From the NCBI RefSeq assembly GCF_901709675.1, contig NC_051095.1:17222456-17286455 (forward strand): a DNA stretch of 64,000 bases, in the 5' to 3' direction. Source of the DNA: Syngnathus acus. Lineage: Eukaryota; Chordata; Actinopteri; Syngnathiformes; Syngnathidae. The notes below the pieces were generated by a model. It saw nothing but the letters and a program-made list of their open reading frames with translations. It ran no database searches and was not told the origin of the DNA. A program made the translations under genes and the position numbers. This document shows positions 51,940-64,000 of this stretch, piece by piece (position 1 is the first letter of the stretch; each line of letters begins with the position of its first letter).

Positions 51940-54900
51940 TATATATACACACACACTGATTATGCGTGCTCTAATTAGCAGTATCAAGAACGCAGACAGG
52001 CAGATATCCAGGTGTGTAAACTCCCTTCCCCACAGAGTCTCATTCTGTTCTTCCGTGCGTGCCACAATCACTTCCACATGTGACGAGGACAGTGCCTGGA
52101 TGTGTGTGTGTTGTGTGGTTGTAAGCGAGCCCGCAATCTAAATAAACTCTGTCTGTCAGCGGCAATGTTGAGAGGAGGAGGACAAAGTAGTGAGATGGAT
52201 TATGTTCACCTCCTGTGGTCCTGGGAGGCCCGAACAATAGGCGTGGTTTTAACAGCGTCAATTTAATTAGGCCCCTGAGCCCTTGTGCACTTTTTTTCTC
52301 ATTGGTGAAGAAATGTTTTGCTAAGCTTTGACCCATGCATCACGTCAGGGTTTTCCTAACTACAAATTCTTTGTGTTTGTCTCCCTGCATCAGGACTTTG
52401 AGAAGATCTCAGAGTTCTTCAAAGCAAACTACAACATGGAGCTAACAGAGAAGGACATGTCTGTGAAGGGGTGGAACTGGGGAACGGCCAAGTTTTCTGG
52501 TAAAAACACAACACGCCAATCAGCAATCATTATTCAATTCAGTACCTGTTGCTGTCAGGCACAGAATACGGGTCACAGTCTGAATTGAATCGGGTTCAAT
52601 TTGCGTCTATGTGCATACCGAAAAATTCTTTTCTCAAGAAAATCAGTTCCATCAAATCTTCCACTGCAGGGCCGTTGTTATCGTTTGATGTGAATGACAC
52701 GACAGCCTTCGAGGTCCCTCTAGCCAACGTGTCACAGTGCGCCACGGGCAAGAATGAAGTCACCCTGGAATTCCACCAGAACGACGACGCCGAGGTCTCG
52801 CTCATGGAGGTCCGCTTCTACGTCCCGCCCGGTCAGGCGGACGAGCGGCAGGACCCTGTGGAGGTGAGAGGGCGTTTCCCTTGCCGCTTCCTCGTTGAAG
52901 CTATTTCGCCCCTGCGCTGAAAGCGAATGTTTTCCTCTTTTCAGGCCTTTGCCCATAATGTCTTATCAAAGGCGGATGTGATCCAGGCCACGGGAGATGC
53001 TGTGTGTATTTTCAAAGAGCTGCAGTGTCTTACACCCAGAGGAAGGTAACATCACCCACAAGCCCAAAGCATCATTCAGATCAGTGGTGGGCAAAGTAAA
53101 GCCAGCTCTGTTCTTGAATCTACAAATGACATGATTCCTCCGTCTGTCAGTTTCAAAAATCAAATGTTTCCACCCTTGGCGCTTCTCAACTCTATGAAAC
53201 ACGGTATGTGTATGTGGCCAGATATGACATTCGCATCTACCCAACCTTCCTTCACCTCCATGGTAAGACGTTTGACTACAAGATTCCCTACACCACCGTC
53301 CTTCGTCTATTCCTGCTGCCACACAAGGACCAGAGGCAGATGTTCTTTGTGGTATGTGGACTTTTTTGCTTTCAAATTCTTTTAGAGGTGAGATGTTGTC
53401 TACTTTGTATTTTTACACAGCTTTTCTTTTTTGTGAACATGATGTATATTCCCTTCCCACCTCTTGGTGTAGATTAGTCTGGATCCTCCCATCAAGCAGG
53501 GCCAGACACGATACCACTTCCTGATTCTGCTATTCTCCAAAGAGGAAAACATCAGCCTCTCACTTACCATGAGCGAGTGAGTTTATGTGCTGCAAGTATA
53601 CTCGAGAGACACTTGATGTACAGGAACTGCATTGTATCTCCGGAAACTGCAATTACCATAATGCACGATTAACACTGCAGGTCATTCAATTGTGCAGTTG
53701 TGTTTCCATTAAGTCAATAAAATGTGTCCTCATGATACCCTTTTTGACTTGCTGTTCACGCAGCCGTTCTAAATAGTTTTTCCCACTGGGGGGAAGCAAA
53801 GTTCTACTGGTTGACAGTATTTTTTTTCTCTTTTCATCAGGGATGACGTGGAGCGCCGCTTTGAGGGCAAACTGAGCAAGAACATGTCAGGGTCTCTCTA
53901 TGAGCTGGTCAGCAGGGTGATGAAGGCCCTGGTCAACAGAAAGATCACAGTGCCCGGGAACTTTCAAGGGTACGCTTCGAATGCCTCATAATGCCAAATC
54001 ATTTCTTTTTAATGGTTTTTTTTTTTTTTTTTTTTATGACCCCCACGTAAATAATCTTACCTCTGCCACTACCTGCCCAGCCACTCTGGTGCTCAGTGCA
54101 TCACTTGCTCCTACAAGGCAACCTCGGGTCTCCTCTATCCCTTGGAAAGGGGCTTCATCTACGTTCACAAGCCCCCCGTACACCTGCGCTTCGAGGAGAT
54201 CTCCTGCGTCAACTTCGCCCGAGGCACCACCACGACTCGTTCCTTTGATTTTGAGATTGAGACCAAGCAGGGAAACCAGTACACCTTCAGCAACATTGAG
54301 AGGTGACGCCATCGTGTTGTTCATACTGAGTAATTTCACCGGTTAAGACTAGACCACATCTTGAATAACACAACGTACTCACCAGAAGTCGGAGATACTG
54401 GGCTTTTGGTTGAAATTTCAGAATGACCCCAAAATCCACTCCATTATAATACTCAGACATTGAATGTGTCGACATGTACATCCAAAAGTTCAATTCAAGC
54501 ACGCTTGTGAAAGTAAAGAGTGCATTTAAAAAAAAAAAAAAAAAAAGTCACCTTAAAATCAAATATCCTCAACATGGTGAGAGCACTGTCATTGAGAACC
54601 CTCATTTCCTGATATTCCTTACGTTTTTCTTTCATTCACCGTCCTCACATTGGCGAACATCTTCCATCTCCCCCTCCAGGGAAGAGTACGGCAAGCTGTT
54701 TGACTTTGTCAACGCCAAGAAGCTCAACATCAAGAACAGAGGTTTCAAAGAGGTAACACAGTCGCCCTATCTCATACAAGACACCCTTGTCAATCATAAT
54801 CCCACTTAATGACACTTGTCGCCCTCCCTTCTCCTTGTACTCGTGCTCGTGTAGAAGAAGGTGCGTATGTTCGTCCCGTGGTTGGCGTGATATATGCTTG

Positions 54901-57900
54901 CATGGCGTGCTGCCCGAAAGCCAGCCCCGTGTTGTTAATTTACATTGTGATTGGGTGTGTTGCAAACATTTCTTTTGGATTGGGAGAAATTCAACGAGTG
55001 ATTCTTGGCTAACATTGGACAGGTGCGGGCGCGTGGCATATAACTAACTGTGGGTTTGCATTGTGCAGATTTGTGGCCTGGGGTTGGTTGGGTTGGTGTG
55101 GCAATAACACAAATACAACTGTGGTTGGAGACAGCCCCAAAACACACACATTTAAAGTTTTTATGCACAAACAATGCTGGCTGGAAAATCAATCAGGGCT
55201 TTTTTTTTGCTGAAGAATGCTATCGTGACTGAATTGAACTCATTTAATGAAAACTCTGATCTCTCTTGAACTTCTACTGTCAGCGCTTCCATGGGGATGG
55301 TGGCTTGTGTAGGCAGGCTCTTTTAAAGCATTTGTTTTCTAACTAGGTACTTTATTTCCAGGGAATGAAGGGTAACATCGACGAGTACAGCGACTCGGAC
55401 GAGGACAAGCACGACGCCTACTTGGAGCGCATGAAGGCTGAGGGCAAGATCAGAGAGGAGGGCAATGACAGCGATGATTCCGACAGCGGCAGCGGTGAGT
55501 TGACGAGTACATGTTTAGAGCAGGAGCAGCAAATTTGTTCACAGGCTTGGTGAGAGGCAGTTCTACTTGTTAACTCTTGCCTGATATGTTATTTTTGGGT
55601 ACCTTAAGAGGCACTCTTACTGTCATTTCATTAATTAAATTGTAATGATTTATTTGTGTGTGCATTATAACATTTTATAGATTGTTTTGAGCAAAAGTCA
55701 ATAAATATTCCCGCCGGCCACTTTATGACACGGACATTGACACTGTGTTTAGAATATTAAGTTCGACTTTTCTTTCCCTTTTCTTTCTTTAGATGAGTCT
55801 TTCAACCCTGGTGAGGAGGATGACGACATTGCAGAGGAGTAAGGAAAACGGCGACTCCTGGAAACACTTTTTGCTCTTTTCACCGTGAAGACATAACATT
55901 TTTCCCCTCTGCCGTCAGGTACGACAGCAAGGCGTCGGCTAGCGACAGCAGTGACGAAGGCGACGGGAGTGATGGTGACAGTCCAAAGAAGAAGCAAAAA
56001 GTTGAAAAGCCAAAAGTGGTGAGGGAGAAAAAGGAAAGGAAGCCACGCAAAGAGGTGAGAAGCAAGAAGTTGGAATCCCGCAAAATGTGATGGCGCTGAC
56101 CCTTTTGAACAGCAGTTTCATGATTTTTTTCTTCTTTTTTTTTTTCTTCAAACCACCACAGAGGAAGCAGAAAGACAAAAGTGGCCCCAAGCGGCCAATG
56201 AGTGCCTACATGCTGTGGCTCAAATCCAGCCGTGAGAAAATCAAATCGGACAACCCCGGAATCTCTGTCACAGAGATCTCCAAGAAGGCTGGTGAATTGT
56301 GGAGGCAGCTGGGCAAAGACGAGAAAGAGGTGAGGGATGAGGAGGACCACGGATACGCTGACTGCGCTGTGATGTGGTTCAGCTTGTTAAAAGCATAAAA
56401 CAAAATCATTTTCTCGCTCAGGCTTGAAAAGTCAAAGCTAAACTGAGCCTTACTCACAAAATAACCCCTTCAAATATAAAGCAAAACACCCTTGTGGGTA
56501 CTGTATAATCCTGGTAGACACGATGTTTCTTGCACGTCACTCACCTCCTCAGGCACTTTTTAACGCCATTCGCGCTCAGTCACAGATATGATCGTAGAAC
56601 GTGAGGATGCGTGCTCCTCATGTGTTTGGCAATGTGTTTAACAATGCAAAACCAATTCCTATCCATTATAGAATTGTTCCAAAATATTCAATAGCTGCCA
56701 CCTTATTCTGCTTGACATCACATTCTGTCGTGGTCTGCGCCAATGTTATCCTTTCTTCAGGAGTGGGAAACCAAGGCAGGAGAAGCCAGGAGGCAATACG
56801 ACATCGCAAAGAAGGAGTACAAGGAAAGCGGTGGAGGAGACTCTTCCATTTCGAAGAGGTAAGACTCATAACCTCATGACTTAATACGTACGGTCAGGCT
56901 ACCCTCTCTAATGTTTCCTCATCTGACCCCCCGCCTCTCCCTTCAGGGAGGCCAAGAAGTCTGGAGGCAAAAGGGAGGATAAGAAGTCCAAGTCCTCTGG
57001 AGGAGACAAGGAGAGGGAGCGCAGTGGCGGCAACGAGAGCTTCAAGAGCAAAGAGTTCATTGAGACCAGTGAGAGCTCGTCCGACTCGGACCATAAGAGC
57101 AAGTCCAGGAAGAAGAAGAAGAAGAAGAAGGAGGTGCGTATGAGCGGCGATGACGACATGAATTATGTTATCCACTTCATCTGTGGCTTTCTTTCACTTC
57201 AGCCAATCTCTGTGGTCAAAAACAAATCAGTGCGCAACATCTTCATCGTCTCAAGTTCCAAATCGCTTCCGAGTAATCCGTCCATGAAGCCTAAACAAAA
57301 TCCAGTAAACCAAACGTCAACTTGGCCAGTCACACTGTGCGGCGCTTCGGTTCACAAACTTAACTCGTTCCGCCACTCAATTAAGTACATTTGTGCTTCG
57401 ATTTACCTGTTCAATTCATACGGTGACCAAGCTTGGAACTCCAAATGTCAAATCTTTTCCTTTTGCAATGAATCACAAAGCCAGTCAGACATTCCAGCCC
57501 TTCTGGTGTGCACACCTTAGCCACCATGGGAAAGTACAGTCACACAGACGAAAGCAAAAGAGGTTTACCAATACGTGACTCTCTTAGATGACAGTAATAT
57601 TGTGGGGGGGTTTCCCCCACACAGGATTAAGAATAATTGCCTGGGAATATTTTTATATTGCTGTTGTGTATTGAATTTTGCAATGTGTGCTAACATTACG
57701 CTAGCAAACAGCAGTAAAGTAATGGTTTTAAATATGTAGTAATTCTTTTCTGTTAGTTTGAGGGCAAACTTTAACTGGGACTGGCAATGAGCAGCTTTTT
57801 GGAAGAATATTTTATTTTGTGCCAAACTACAAACTCATCTCATATTTTGATCACAAAAAATGGTCTGAGCAATGAAAACACCCGCAACCCTTGTAAGGAT

Positions 57901-58385
57901 AAAGCGCTTTGGATGCAAGGACACTTCTTGGCCATTAATATAAAACAAATTTACTAACTTAACATTTGTTTTTGAACCAGGAATCAGAAGAGGAGGAAGA
58001 GGAGGCTGCATCCACACCTGCGAGCTCAGAGGAAGAGTCCGACTAAACACACACACACACACACTGACATACAATATATCTCACTCAAGGACCAGGCATT
58101 TACACTTTTCATGTTGAGTTCTCTCAATCGGACTGAAAACAAAACAAATCACCAAAATTGTAAGTTTTGCTTTAAATTTAGCACAATATCACCAACTCTC
58201 CATCACTGACATCTTTCCTCAAAGCTTAGTCTTGACATATTTTGTGTTGATTTTTTTTTTTTTCTCCTTTTGGTGTTCCATGTGTATACTTACTGTAGTT
58301 TTGTAGCGCTTAATAGTGCAGTTATTAGTTCAGATTTCATTGTCATGTTTCTAGGATTGAATAAAGCTAATTTTTAATAAAAAAT
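47684..58385 (+). CDS. ssrp1: ssrp1 (FACT complex subunit SSRP1), complete
   Basis: SSRP1 pairs with SPT16 (supt16h) in FACT, the nuclear histone chaperone that handles H2A-H2B during transcription and replication. The start is ATG 47704 ([18 protein letters not shown]). Coding exons are 47704-47757, 48028-48213, 52394-52499, 52670-52863, 52945-53045, 53222-53351, 53473-53576, 53841-53969, 54081-54302, 54680-54752, 55362-55494, 55793-55838, 55919-56054, 56162-56329, 56761-56858, 56947-57133 and 57981-58046 (TAA 58044-58046). They sum to 2133 bases and 710 residues, against 709 in human. All borders are GT/AG and in phase. Domains: N-terminal PH-like dimerisation part (1-~110), structure-specific recognition and middle tandem-PH region (~170-430), an acidic stretch (~435-500), a basic linker, an HMG box (~547-615, [20 protein letters not shown]) and a Ser/Lys-rich then acidic tail. 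The listed span includes the 5' part of exon 2 and the 3' UTR. Confidence 0.97.
48427..49530. mobile_element. Degraded hAT-like non-autonomous element
   Basis: The left end taggtgtgttccaatca and the right end, read on the other strand, taagggtgctccaaacga look like diverged inverted repeats. Inside both ends come tracts of the type 'ataccaatcattcatgagtg' and 'aatcggccaatcgcaatcgg', typical of non-autonomous hAT elements of fish that end in 'ggagcatcccta'. No transposase remains. It lies in the 4.2-kb intron between coding exons 2 and 3 of ssrp1. Confidence 0.5.
50805..50895 (+). repeat. tRNA-related dispersed repeat tail
   Basis: The text 'tacgaggcagcagcgctaac' then 'caaagcgccactgtgctgcc' matches the end of the common fish repeat family that reads 'gaggcagacgtgctaaccac ... 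ccaccgtgccgcc'. It lies in an ssrp1 intron. Confidence 0.6.
51902..51936. repeat. (CA)n microsatellite
   Basis: About 17 uninterrupted CA copies in an ssrp1 intron. Confidence 0.95.
58360..58365 (+). terminator. ssrp1 poly(A) signal
   Basis: A canonical AATAAA lies 314 bases after the ssrp1 stop codon, inside an AT-rich 3' UTR. A second AATAAA overlaps about 58376-58381 (tttttaataaaaaatc). Confidence 0.75.
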
Positions 58386-58904
58386 CAAAAACTCATGTTC
58401 TTTAGATCCATATTTGCTTCCAGCATCAAATTTCTACAGATGAATTGTAGTTTTATGGTTGCTTGTAATTCAATTCAAATCAATGAAACACATGGCAGGG
58501 AATGACAGCTAATCTCTTTAATTTACCAATCAGTCACCAACACGCGTGTTCTGTGAGCCTAAATTGATCTCGGTAATATTGTGTGGGCTCGTACTATGAA
58601 CACTATACAGTATTGCGTAATTGACGTCCTCTTTGATATCGATGTTACTTACAACATTCAAATGTAAACGTTGTCTCTTGAAGCATGAAGTCAACCCACG
58701 TTCCCTTTCAAATACAATTTGCCAGAGAGTGAGTGTTTAGTTTTTAATCTAATAGAGCTAGATACGACGAACAAAATATTCAAGCCAATTCTCATTATGA
58801 TGCCTTCTACACCAACAAAAAAACAATGCAAGCAATGTCCTGGTTCTGGATAGAATAAAATCAACCGTCATTTGAGCTCAGAATCTTTATGCACTATATC
58901 ATGT

Positions 58905-59005
58905 GGTCAGGTGGCACTTTTGAGGAGTTTGCATGTTTTCTCCTGTACTTCCTCAGGATAGGCTCCAGCCAGCCGTGACCCTGATAAAGACAAGTACAAT
59001 GGATG
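58905..59005 (-). repeat. Fish dispersed repeat, opposite orientation
   Basis: The text 'gaggagtttgcatgttttct' then 'cctcaggataggctccagcc' and 'agccgtgaccctgataaaga' matches the other strand of the dispersed repeat seen at 18.2 and 33.8 kb. It ends in 'acaatggatg', as such copies do. Confidence 0.65.
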
Positions 59006-59934
59006 CTTGGCAGTTGTTTTGCATTCTTTCCAAAGTGAACACCGTTCGGGCTTTTCTGCCACATTTGGGATTCCCGCTCGCCTTCCTCCATACACCGCAC
59101 TAACAATGCATCTGGGTAATTGACATCTTGAGATGCTCTCTCTCTCTCCCCCATTACAAAAAGCTCTTACTGTAGGTCCACCCCTTTGAAAAACTCCCGC
59201 GGGATTCATTGCACTGTGGCGTTGTGCATCAGGCCAAATTAACCAGGCAGGCGGTTTGCGAGTGTGCTCTACCGGCGGGAAGTCGGCCGGTGACACAGGC
59301 GGTAGTGGAGAGATTTGGTTTCAAACGGGAGGCTGATGATGCCTAAGTATATGGAGGTTTGTTAAAAGGCAGCTTTTTTTCCCCCTGAGGTTCAAGAGCT
59401 TGGTTTTTAAGATGCAAACACTCCCTGCGTGTGTGGTTGGTCTCCCACCACTCTGACTCCAATTTCCGTGATGAGTTGTTCTCCCTGCACTTCCTGTTGG
59501 CTGATCCCTGAGTGGCCTCCTCCTGTTCATCATCCGTTTGGCAGAATGTTGTCACATAATCACATTGTCACTTCCACTTTTATGGCTCATTTCAGAAGAA
59601 AGAAGTCAGTAAATATTTGAGAGATTGGAAGGCTGGGCAGCACATGTGCCTGGTGCAGTCTTTCAAAAATAATGTTTTGATTGCTGGGGGTTTTTTTTTC
59701 AATTCAAAAAGAGGACATTTCAGATTGACAGTGCAGAAAACACTAATTATGATTCACTTTCTGGTTTGGGCCGAAGTGTCAGAAAATAGGCAGAAAATGT
59801 GATTGTTTTCTAAAATTAAAGCATTTTTTAAAAATTCAACACCAAGATACCAATCTGCTCCATGGAGGACAAATGCAATCAGAACATATTTTCGCTTGAA
59901 CGGATGAAATTCTTAGGACTTTGATAACATTCAA

Positions 59935-59957
59935 TAAAATAAAATAAAATAAAATAA
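59935..59957. repeat. (AAAAT)n microsatellite
   Basis: Four to five copies of AAAAT. Confidence 0.85.
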
Positions 59958-61418
59958 ATGCTAAACTAATAGTTGACAGTTCAAAGTAACTGGAAAAACA
60001 CTGAAAGTAAAAAAATGTTTCTATTGTTTTTTGAGTCACCTACCACATTTTTCTCATATCAGAACTTTTCCACATGACAGAACTTTTTTTTTAATCTTAA
60101 TGTAAAGTTTTTTATGTGGAAAAATGTGACTATTCTCTTATTTCAATTAGTATCTCCTATAATGACATTCTTGTAGCATAAAGATGTTCTATTGCAACTT
60201 AATCATGTACCATTACAAATAATTTCAGTTCAAAATTGGCAATTATGGCCCTAATTCCCCTTACGTTGAATGTTTCACTCTGATGTTCAGACCACAGCAT
60301 TTCTTTCCATCATGGGCTACGATCAATGTGTAGGCATGCTCATCTCGTAGGCAGTCAGAAGTTGCACGACCACAATGCCTTTCCTCATTACTAAAGAAGA
60401 CATACCACCTTCATTTTCATCCGGGCTAAAAACAAACGAATTAGGTTCCACTCGATCTACAACAGGAAGTCTAATGGTCTACATTTGGGATTTCGGCCAC
60501 CCACGAACGGCCAAGTATGAACATGTATTTGGTCATGGATCACATTACAATGAACTGACCACAAACATAATGGATCCACTTAAGAAATGACACTCCAATT
60601 GAACACACACACACACATACACTGTCATTGCGTGACCGCATTATCTCAAGCATTAATGCTGCCAAATGTATTGAGAAGTGGTCCTATCGTATGTCGCTGT
60701 TATTGGCAATTATGCTACACTTTGAAATGTATTACAATGCATTTAGAATGACGGCTTGGAATCAAATTTATTTGATTTGTACTTTATGTGATGTTTAACA
60801 CTCGGTCTCCCAGAATTCTGCAACTACTGGAATGACCATAGCAGTCATTTTGACTGCTCCAATATTATTTGTAAAATTTTTTGATTTGTATTAAAAAGAT
60901 CTACAAAAGATGTACACAAAAGGCTTGTTCCTATTTACTATTTAAAATTCTGCGTGTTATTGAACACCTTTCCTTTGCCAAAATAATTCAACCATGTAAT
61001 AATCCATGTGGTTTATTTTAAAATGTTTCTCGGACAACATGATGGTGGCACAAGTGCACCCTAGGCTGCCCACAAGAAAGGGCACTCTATTATTATTGTG
61101 ATTATTATTATGTGAAACCTATTGAACAAAGTCTGTTGTCTGTTGTGCAAATGCATACACTGGCATTGGGCGTTTGTGGTAAATGGAAAATGAGAATGAG
61201 GACAAAGAGGGAGGGATACTTTCATCCCCTCATTTGCACAGAGGAAGGGGAGGTCCAGCGATGGAGTAGCAGAAGAAGTGGGACAACCATCAGCCACATC
61301 TTCAATAAATTTCAGCTGAGCCCAGGTTAGTCTTGAACGAGAAGTCCGTTTGTAGCGAGCCAGTTCCCGCATCTTTTCCACAGAAATTTTCCATTGAGAA
61401 GTGAGGGTTGGTTTCCAG

Positions 61419-63883
61419 CAAGACCACCATGGTGTGGGGCTGGGTTACGGACTTTTTCACCTACGAGACCACCAAATCTGTGGTGGTCAAGAGCTGGTCT
61501 GTGGGCATCATCAACAGAGTCGTGCAGGTCTTCATCATCTCTTACTTCATTGGGTGAGTGATTGGGGGCAGCCACCGTGTCTGTGCTGGTCACTCGGACG
61601 GGCACGTTCGCAGAAAATATGACATTTCATGTTTAAAAATAATATTTGCATTGCGAGGGTAGTGCAATCTGTGACAATAGCCTTTCTTTTTTACTTGACA
61701 ACTATGACAATTGCTTAAGTTTAAAATGTTTTTGGAAACAAAGAAAAACATGATCAGACAAGAATTGTCTCGTTACCTTGATTCAACTTTGCCAATTACC
61801 GCAACTGCTACCCTGGACCGAAAAAAATACTTTTCAGGAGCACTGTGCTATTTCTTGAAATTGATATTGTGACAAGAAGGTAAAAATTACTTTTCCTATT
61901 CGGCTAACATTATTATCATACTACATATTTCTAAATACTTCTTTGGCAGTGCAAATATATGCAAGATTTCTTTGGCCACATTGGAAAGCACAGAAGAAAG
62001 CTCTCATTAATTGACATTTTGTACCAATTTTCTTTCGGTTGTTTTTTGGGAATGTGGGAAGAAACTGGAGTTCCCAAAATTTGCTGGGATAGGATCTAGC
62101 TCACCTGCAAATTTTATGAGGAGTATACATCCGCTAGATAGGCGGATGATTGGATTAAGTCAACAAATTTTAATCAGTCAAAGTTTGTGACAGTTGACTA
62201 TGTGACATCAGTGATATAGTTATAGTAGTGGTAGCGTTGAAACATTGATTTTAAACACTCCATGCAGCTGGGTGTTTATCCACGAGAAAGCCTACCAGTT
62301 GTCCGATACCGGCATAGAGTCATCCGTCATAACTAAAGTGAAGGGCTTCGGCTCCCATCAAAACCGCACCATGGATGTGGCCGACTACGTCTTCCCCCAA
62401 CAGGTATGACGACTTTGACTTTTTTGCAAAGGCAAAATGTTTGTTACCTCGTCAAGTATTCTCATTGGTGTGTGTGTGTGCAGGGTGCAGCTGTGTTCTG
62501 CATCATGACTAAACTTATCATCACGGAGAATCAGTTCCAAGGAAAATGTGGAGAGGTGAGGCAATAATTTGTTTTACCATTGTAGTGTTTTATATTTTGC
62601 ACTCCTGATACTCTTTGGGAGCCACAAGTTGTGCGATGAACCCAAACAGGGAATCGAGTGTATCACGTAACACAATAGTCACTTTTTTTTAATTCTGTCT
62701 ACTCACGGCATTGTTCTCCAGGTTATGTCTCATGAGTCTTTAATTTATATAAAAACACTGGTCAACAAATTCTTAGGGGAACCTCTCAAGTCAAAAATAA
62801 TACTGTCACTGAAGCATACCATTGGCAAAGAAGAACTTTCTAGTGGAGAAGTGAAATAGAAGATTGTGCAGCACAGATTTGAACGGTCATGAAAGCATCT
62901 TTGTTCTGCCTGAAACATGGTCAGCAAACCTGGACTAAATTTGATCATCAGAGATGCAAGTGAAATTTTCTTGGATGGATTTTTAGAGCTGGTTCCAAAG
63001 CTTCTTCTCATTCAGGTTTTCATAATGTCATCATGCTTCTTTGCATGTTTCAGAATGGGAAGAGCTACAGCTGTGAGACAGACGACGACTGTGAGCAGCA
63101 TATTGATTCCATCCTTACAAACGGTAAAAGACATTTTCTTTTTGTGGAAATGATGACAGCAGAACCTCCAAAGTCAAGCCCAATCGGTTCTGTGATGCCA
63201 GTTGGCTTTCAAAGTTGTTCTCATTTCAAAACAGATTTCCCTTGGGAAATTTTGGGACATGAAATTGTTCCAGCCTCAAATTCTTGCACAAATAAAACGC
63301 TTTTGGTTTGATGTTTTAAAGTTTTTTGTCGTTTTAAAAGCACTAGCAAGATTTGAACATAGGCTTCTGTCGTCTCACTTCACTAATCCCTCAATTCCCC
63401 CCTCTGATGCGCCAGGGAAGATTACTGGTTTTTGTCTTCGCAACGAAAACGAGTCCAAAGGTCAGTGTGAGGTGGAGGGATGGTGTCCCGTCGAGAATGA
63501 CAAGATTCAAATGTGAGACATATCTCTCGAATGTGCTGGAATGTGCGCTTTGCTCTCTTCTCATCCTCCTTGTGTCCTCATGCTCCTGCAGTGAAGCAAT
63601 GGAGGACGTGAAACACTTCACGATCTTCATCAAGAACAGCATCCGTTTCCCTCTCTTCAACATCACCAGGTAGGTTGCATTCGTTTGTCGCACAGTATAT
63701 GACTTTTTACATCGTAACCGACTGGAGCATTTCTCCCCCAGAGGAAATTTTCCATCCAACATGACGTCTAGTGAGATAAAGAGATGTAAATACAACCCCG
63801 ACACCAACCCCTTCTGCCCCATCTTTGCTGTGGGCGACATTCTGGAATACACTGGACAGAATGTGACCAGCCTGGCTACAGAG
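61419..63883 (+). CDS. p2rx3: p2rx3 (P2X3 ATP-gated cation channel), 5' part; 3' end off the right edge
   Basis: P2X3 is a trimeric plasma-membrane cation channel opened by extracellular ATP, in mammals mainly in sensory neurons. The start is ATG 61429; the N-terminus [20 protein letters not shown] keeps the conserved YxTxK motif (YETTK). Coding exons are 61429-61553, 62268-62403, 62484-62555, 63054-63123, 63416-63512, 63592-63669 and 63742-63883. All are in phase, giving 240 of an expected ~400 residues. TM1 is about residues 24-46 and the rest is ectodomain. ATP-contact lysines are in TKVKG (K65 and K67, equivalent to K63 and K65 of human P2X3). [16 protein letters not shown] and the paired ectodomain cysteines (CETDDDC, FC, QC, GWC, RC, FC) fit P2X3 better than P2X2. 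An acceptor-like gtttccag just before 61419 might mean a further 5' exon. The last donor (gag|gtcttc) is weak. Paralogue a or b is not decided. Confidence 0.94.
62044..62155 (-). repeat. Fish dispersed repeat in p2rx3 intron 1
   Basis: The text 'gggaatgtgggaagaaactg' then 'gctgggataggatctagctc' and 'acctgcaaattttatgagga' ending 'ggcggatgattggat' is a diverged copy of the same dispersed family as at 58.9 kb. Confidence 0.55.
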
Positions 63884-64000
63884 GTCTTCCTCAGATTCAT
63901 TATTTTATTTTTCTGGGGTCAAATTAAGCTCAGTGAAAATGTGGTTAGCATATGCACATTGCATTTGGGGTTTGAATCTGGACTCCGGCCTTCCTGTGTG

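Larger units (their letters stand above)
58386..61418. other. Intergenic region between ssrp1 and p2rx3
   Basis: No supported gene was seen. It holds a dispersed repeat (58905-59005), an AAAAT array (about 59935-59957) and AT-rich unique sequence. It must also carry the p2rx3 promoter, for which I see no clear TATA or CpG island. Confidence 0.55.

Noticed and set aside
61061-61381. Minus-strand frame upstream of p2rx3 (MEKMRELARYKRTSRSRLTW)
   Set aside because: No homology is recognised and there is no splice context; it covers the likely p2rx3 leader region.
1-64000. CRISPR arrays, operons, ribosome-binding sites and tRNA or rRNA genes
   Set aside because: None is seen. The window is vertebrate nuclear DNA and its tandem repeats are microsatellites.

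Overview
The window is vertebrate nuclear DNA, most likely from a teleost fish. Genes are split into many small exons with GT/AG boundaries. Dinucleotide and tetranucleotide microsatellites are abundant, and the dispersed repeats are of kinds familiar from fish genomes (CR1/L2/Rex-type LINE tails, tRNA-related elements, non-autonomous hAT and Tc1-like elements). The encoded proteins resemble human SLC43A1, CLCF1, SSRP1 and P2RX3 closely enough to assign orthology by eye. The species cannot be named from this stretch.

Layout, left to right. (1) 1-9612, minus strand: the 5' ten coding exons of slc43a1 (LAT3 amino-acid transporter); its 3' end lies off the left edge. (2) 9.6-34 kb: mostly non-coding and repeat-bearing. 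It holds a LINE tail, a solo-LTR-like element, a Tc1-type MITE and microsatellites. It also holds two CpG- or GC-rich spots (14.6 kb and 28.9-29.4 kb) that look like starts of unrecognised transcripts; the first can be read as a two-exon gene for a 52-residue basic micropeptide. (3) 34081-44869, minus strand: clcf1 (cardiotrophin-like cytokine factor 1) in three coding exons, with a CpG-rich promoter near 45.0-45.35 kb. The last exon carries a large in-frame insertion between helices C and D that nearly doubles the protein. (4) 46.97-58.37 kb, plus strand: a complete ssrp1 (FACT histone chaperone subunit), 17 coding exons giving a 710-residue product, with an ETS/CRE/E2F-type promoter and a poly(A) signal. 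(5) 61429 to the right edge, plus strand: the first seven coding exons of p2rx3 (ATP-gated cation channel); the rest lies off the window.

The genes do not form a functional unit. They are neighbours by conserved synteny: slc43a1, ssrp1 and p2rx3 are also neighbours on human 11q12.1, whereas human CLCF1 sits further away on 11q13. All exon boundaries given here were chosen by reading splice sites and checking that the codon phase carries from one exon to the next. The most unusual observation is the roughly 226-residue, arginine-rich, protease-site-rich insertion in the predicted CLCF1 cytokine.
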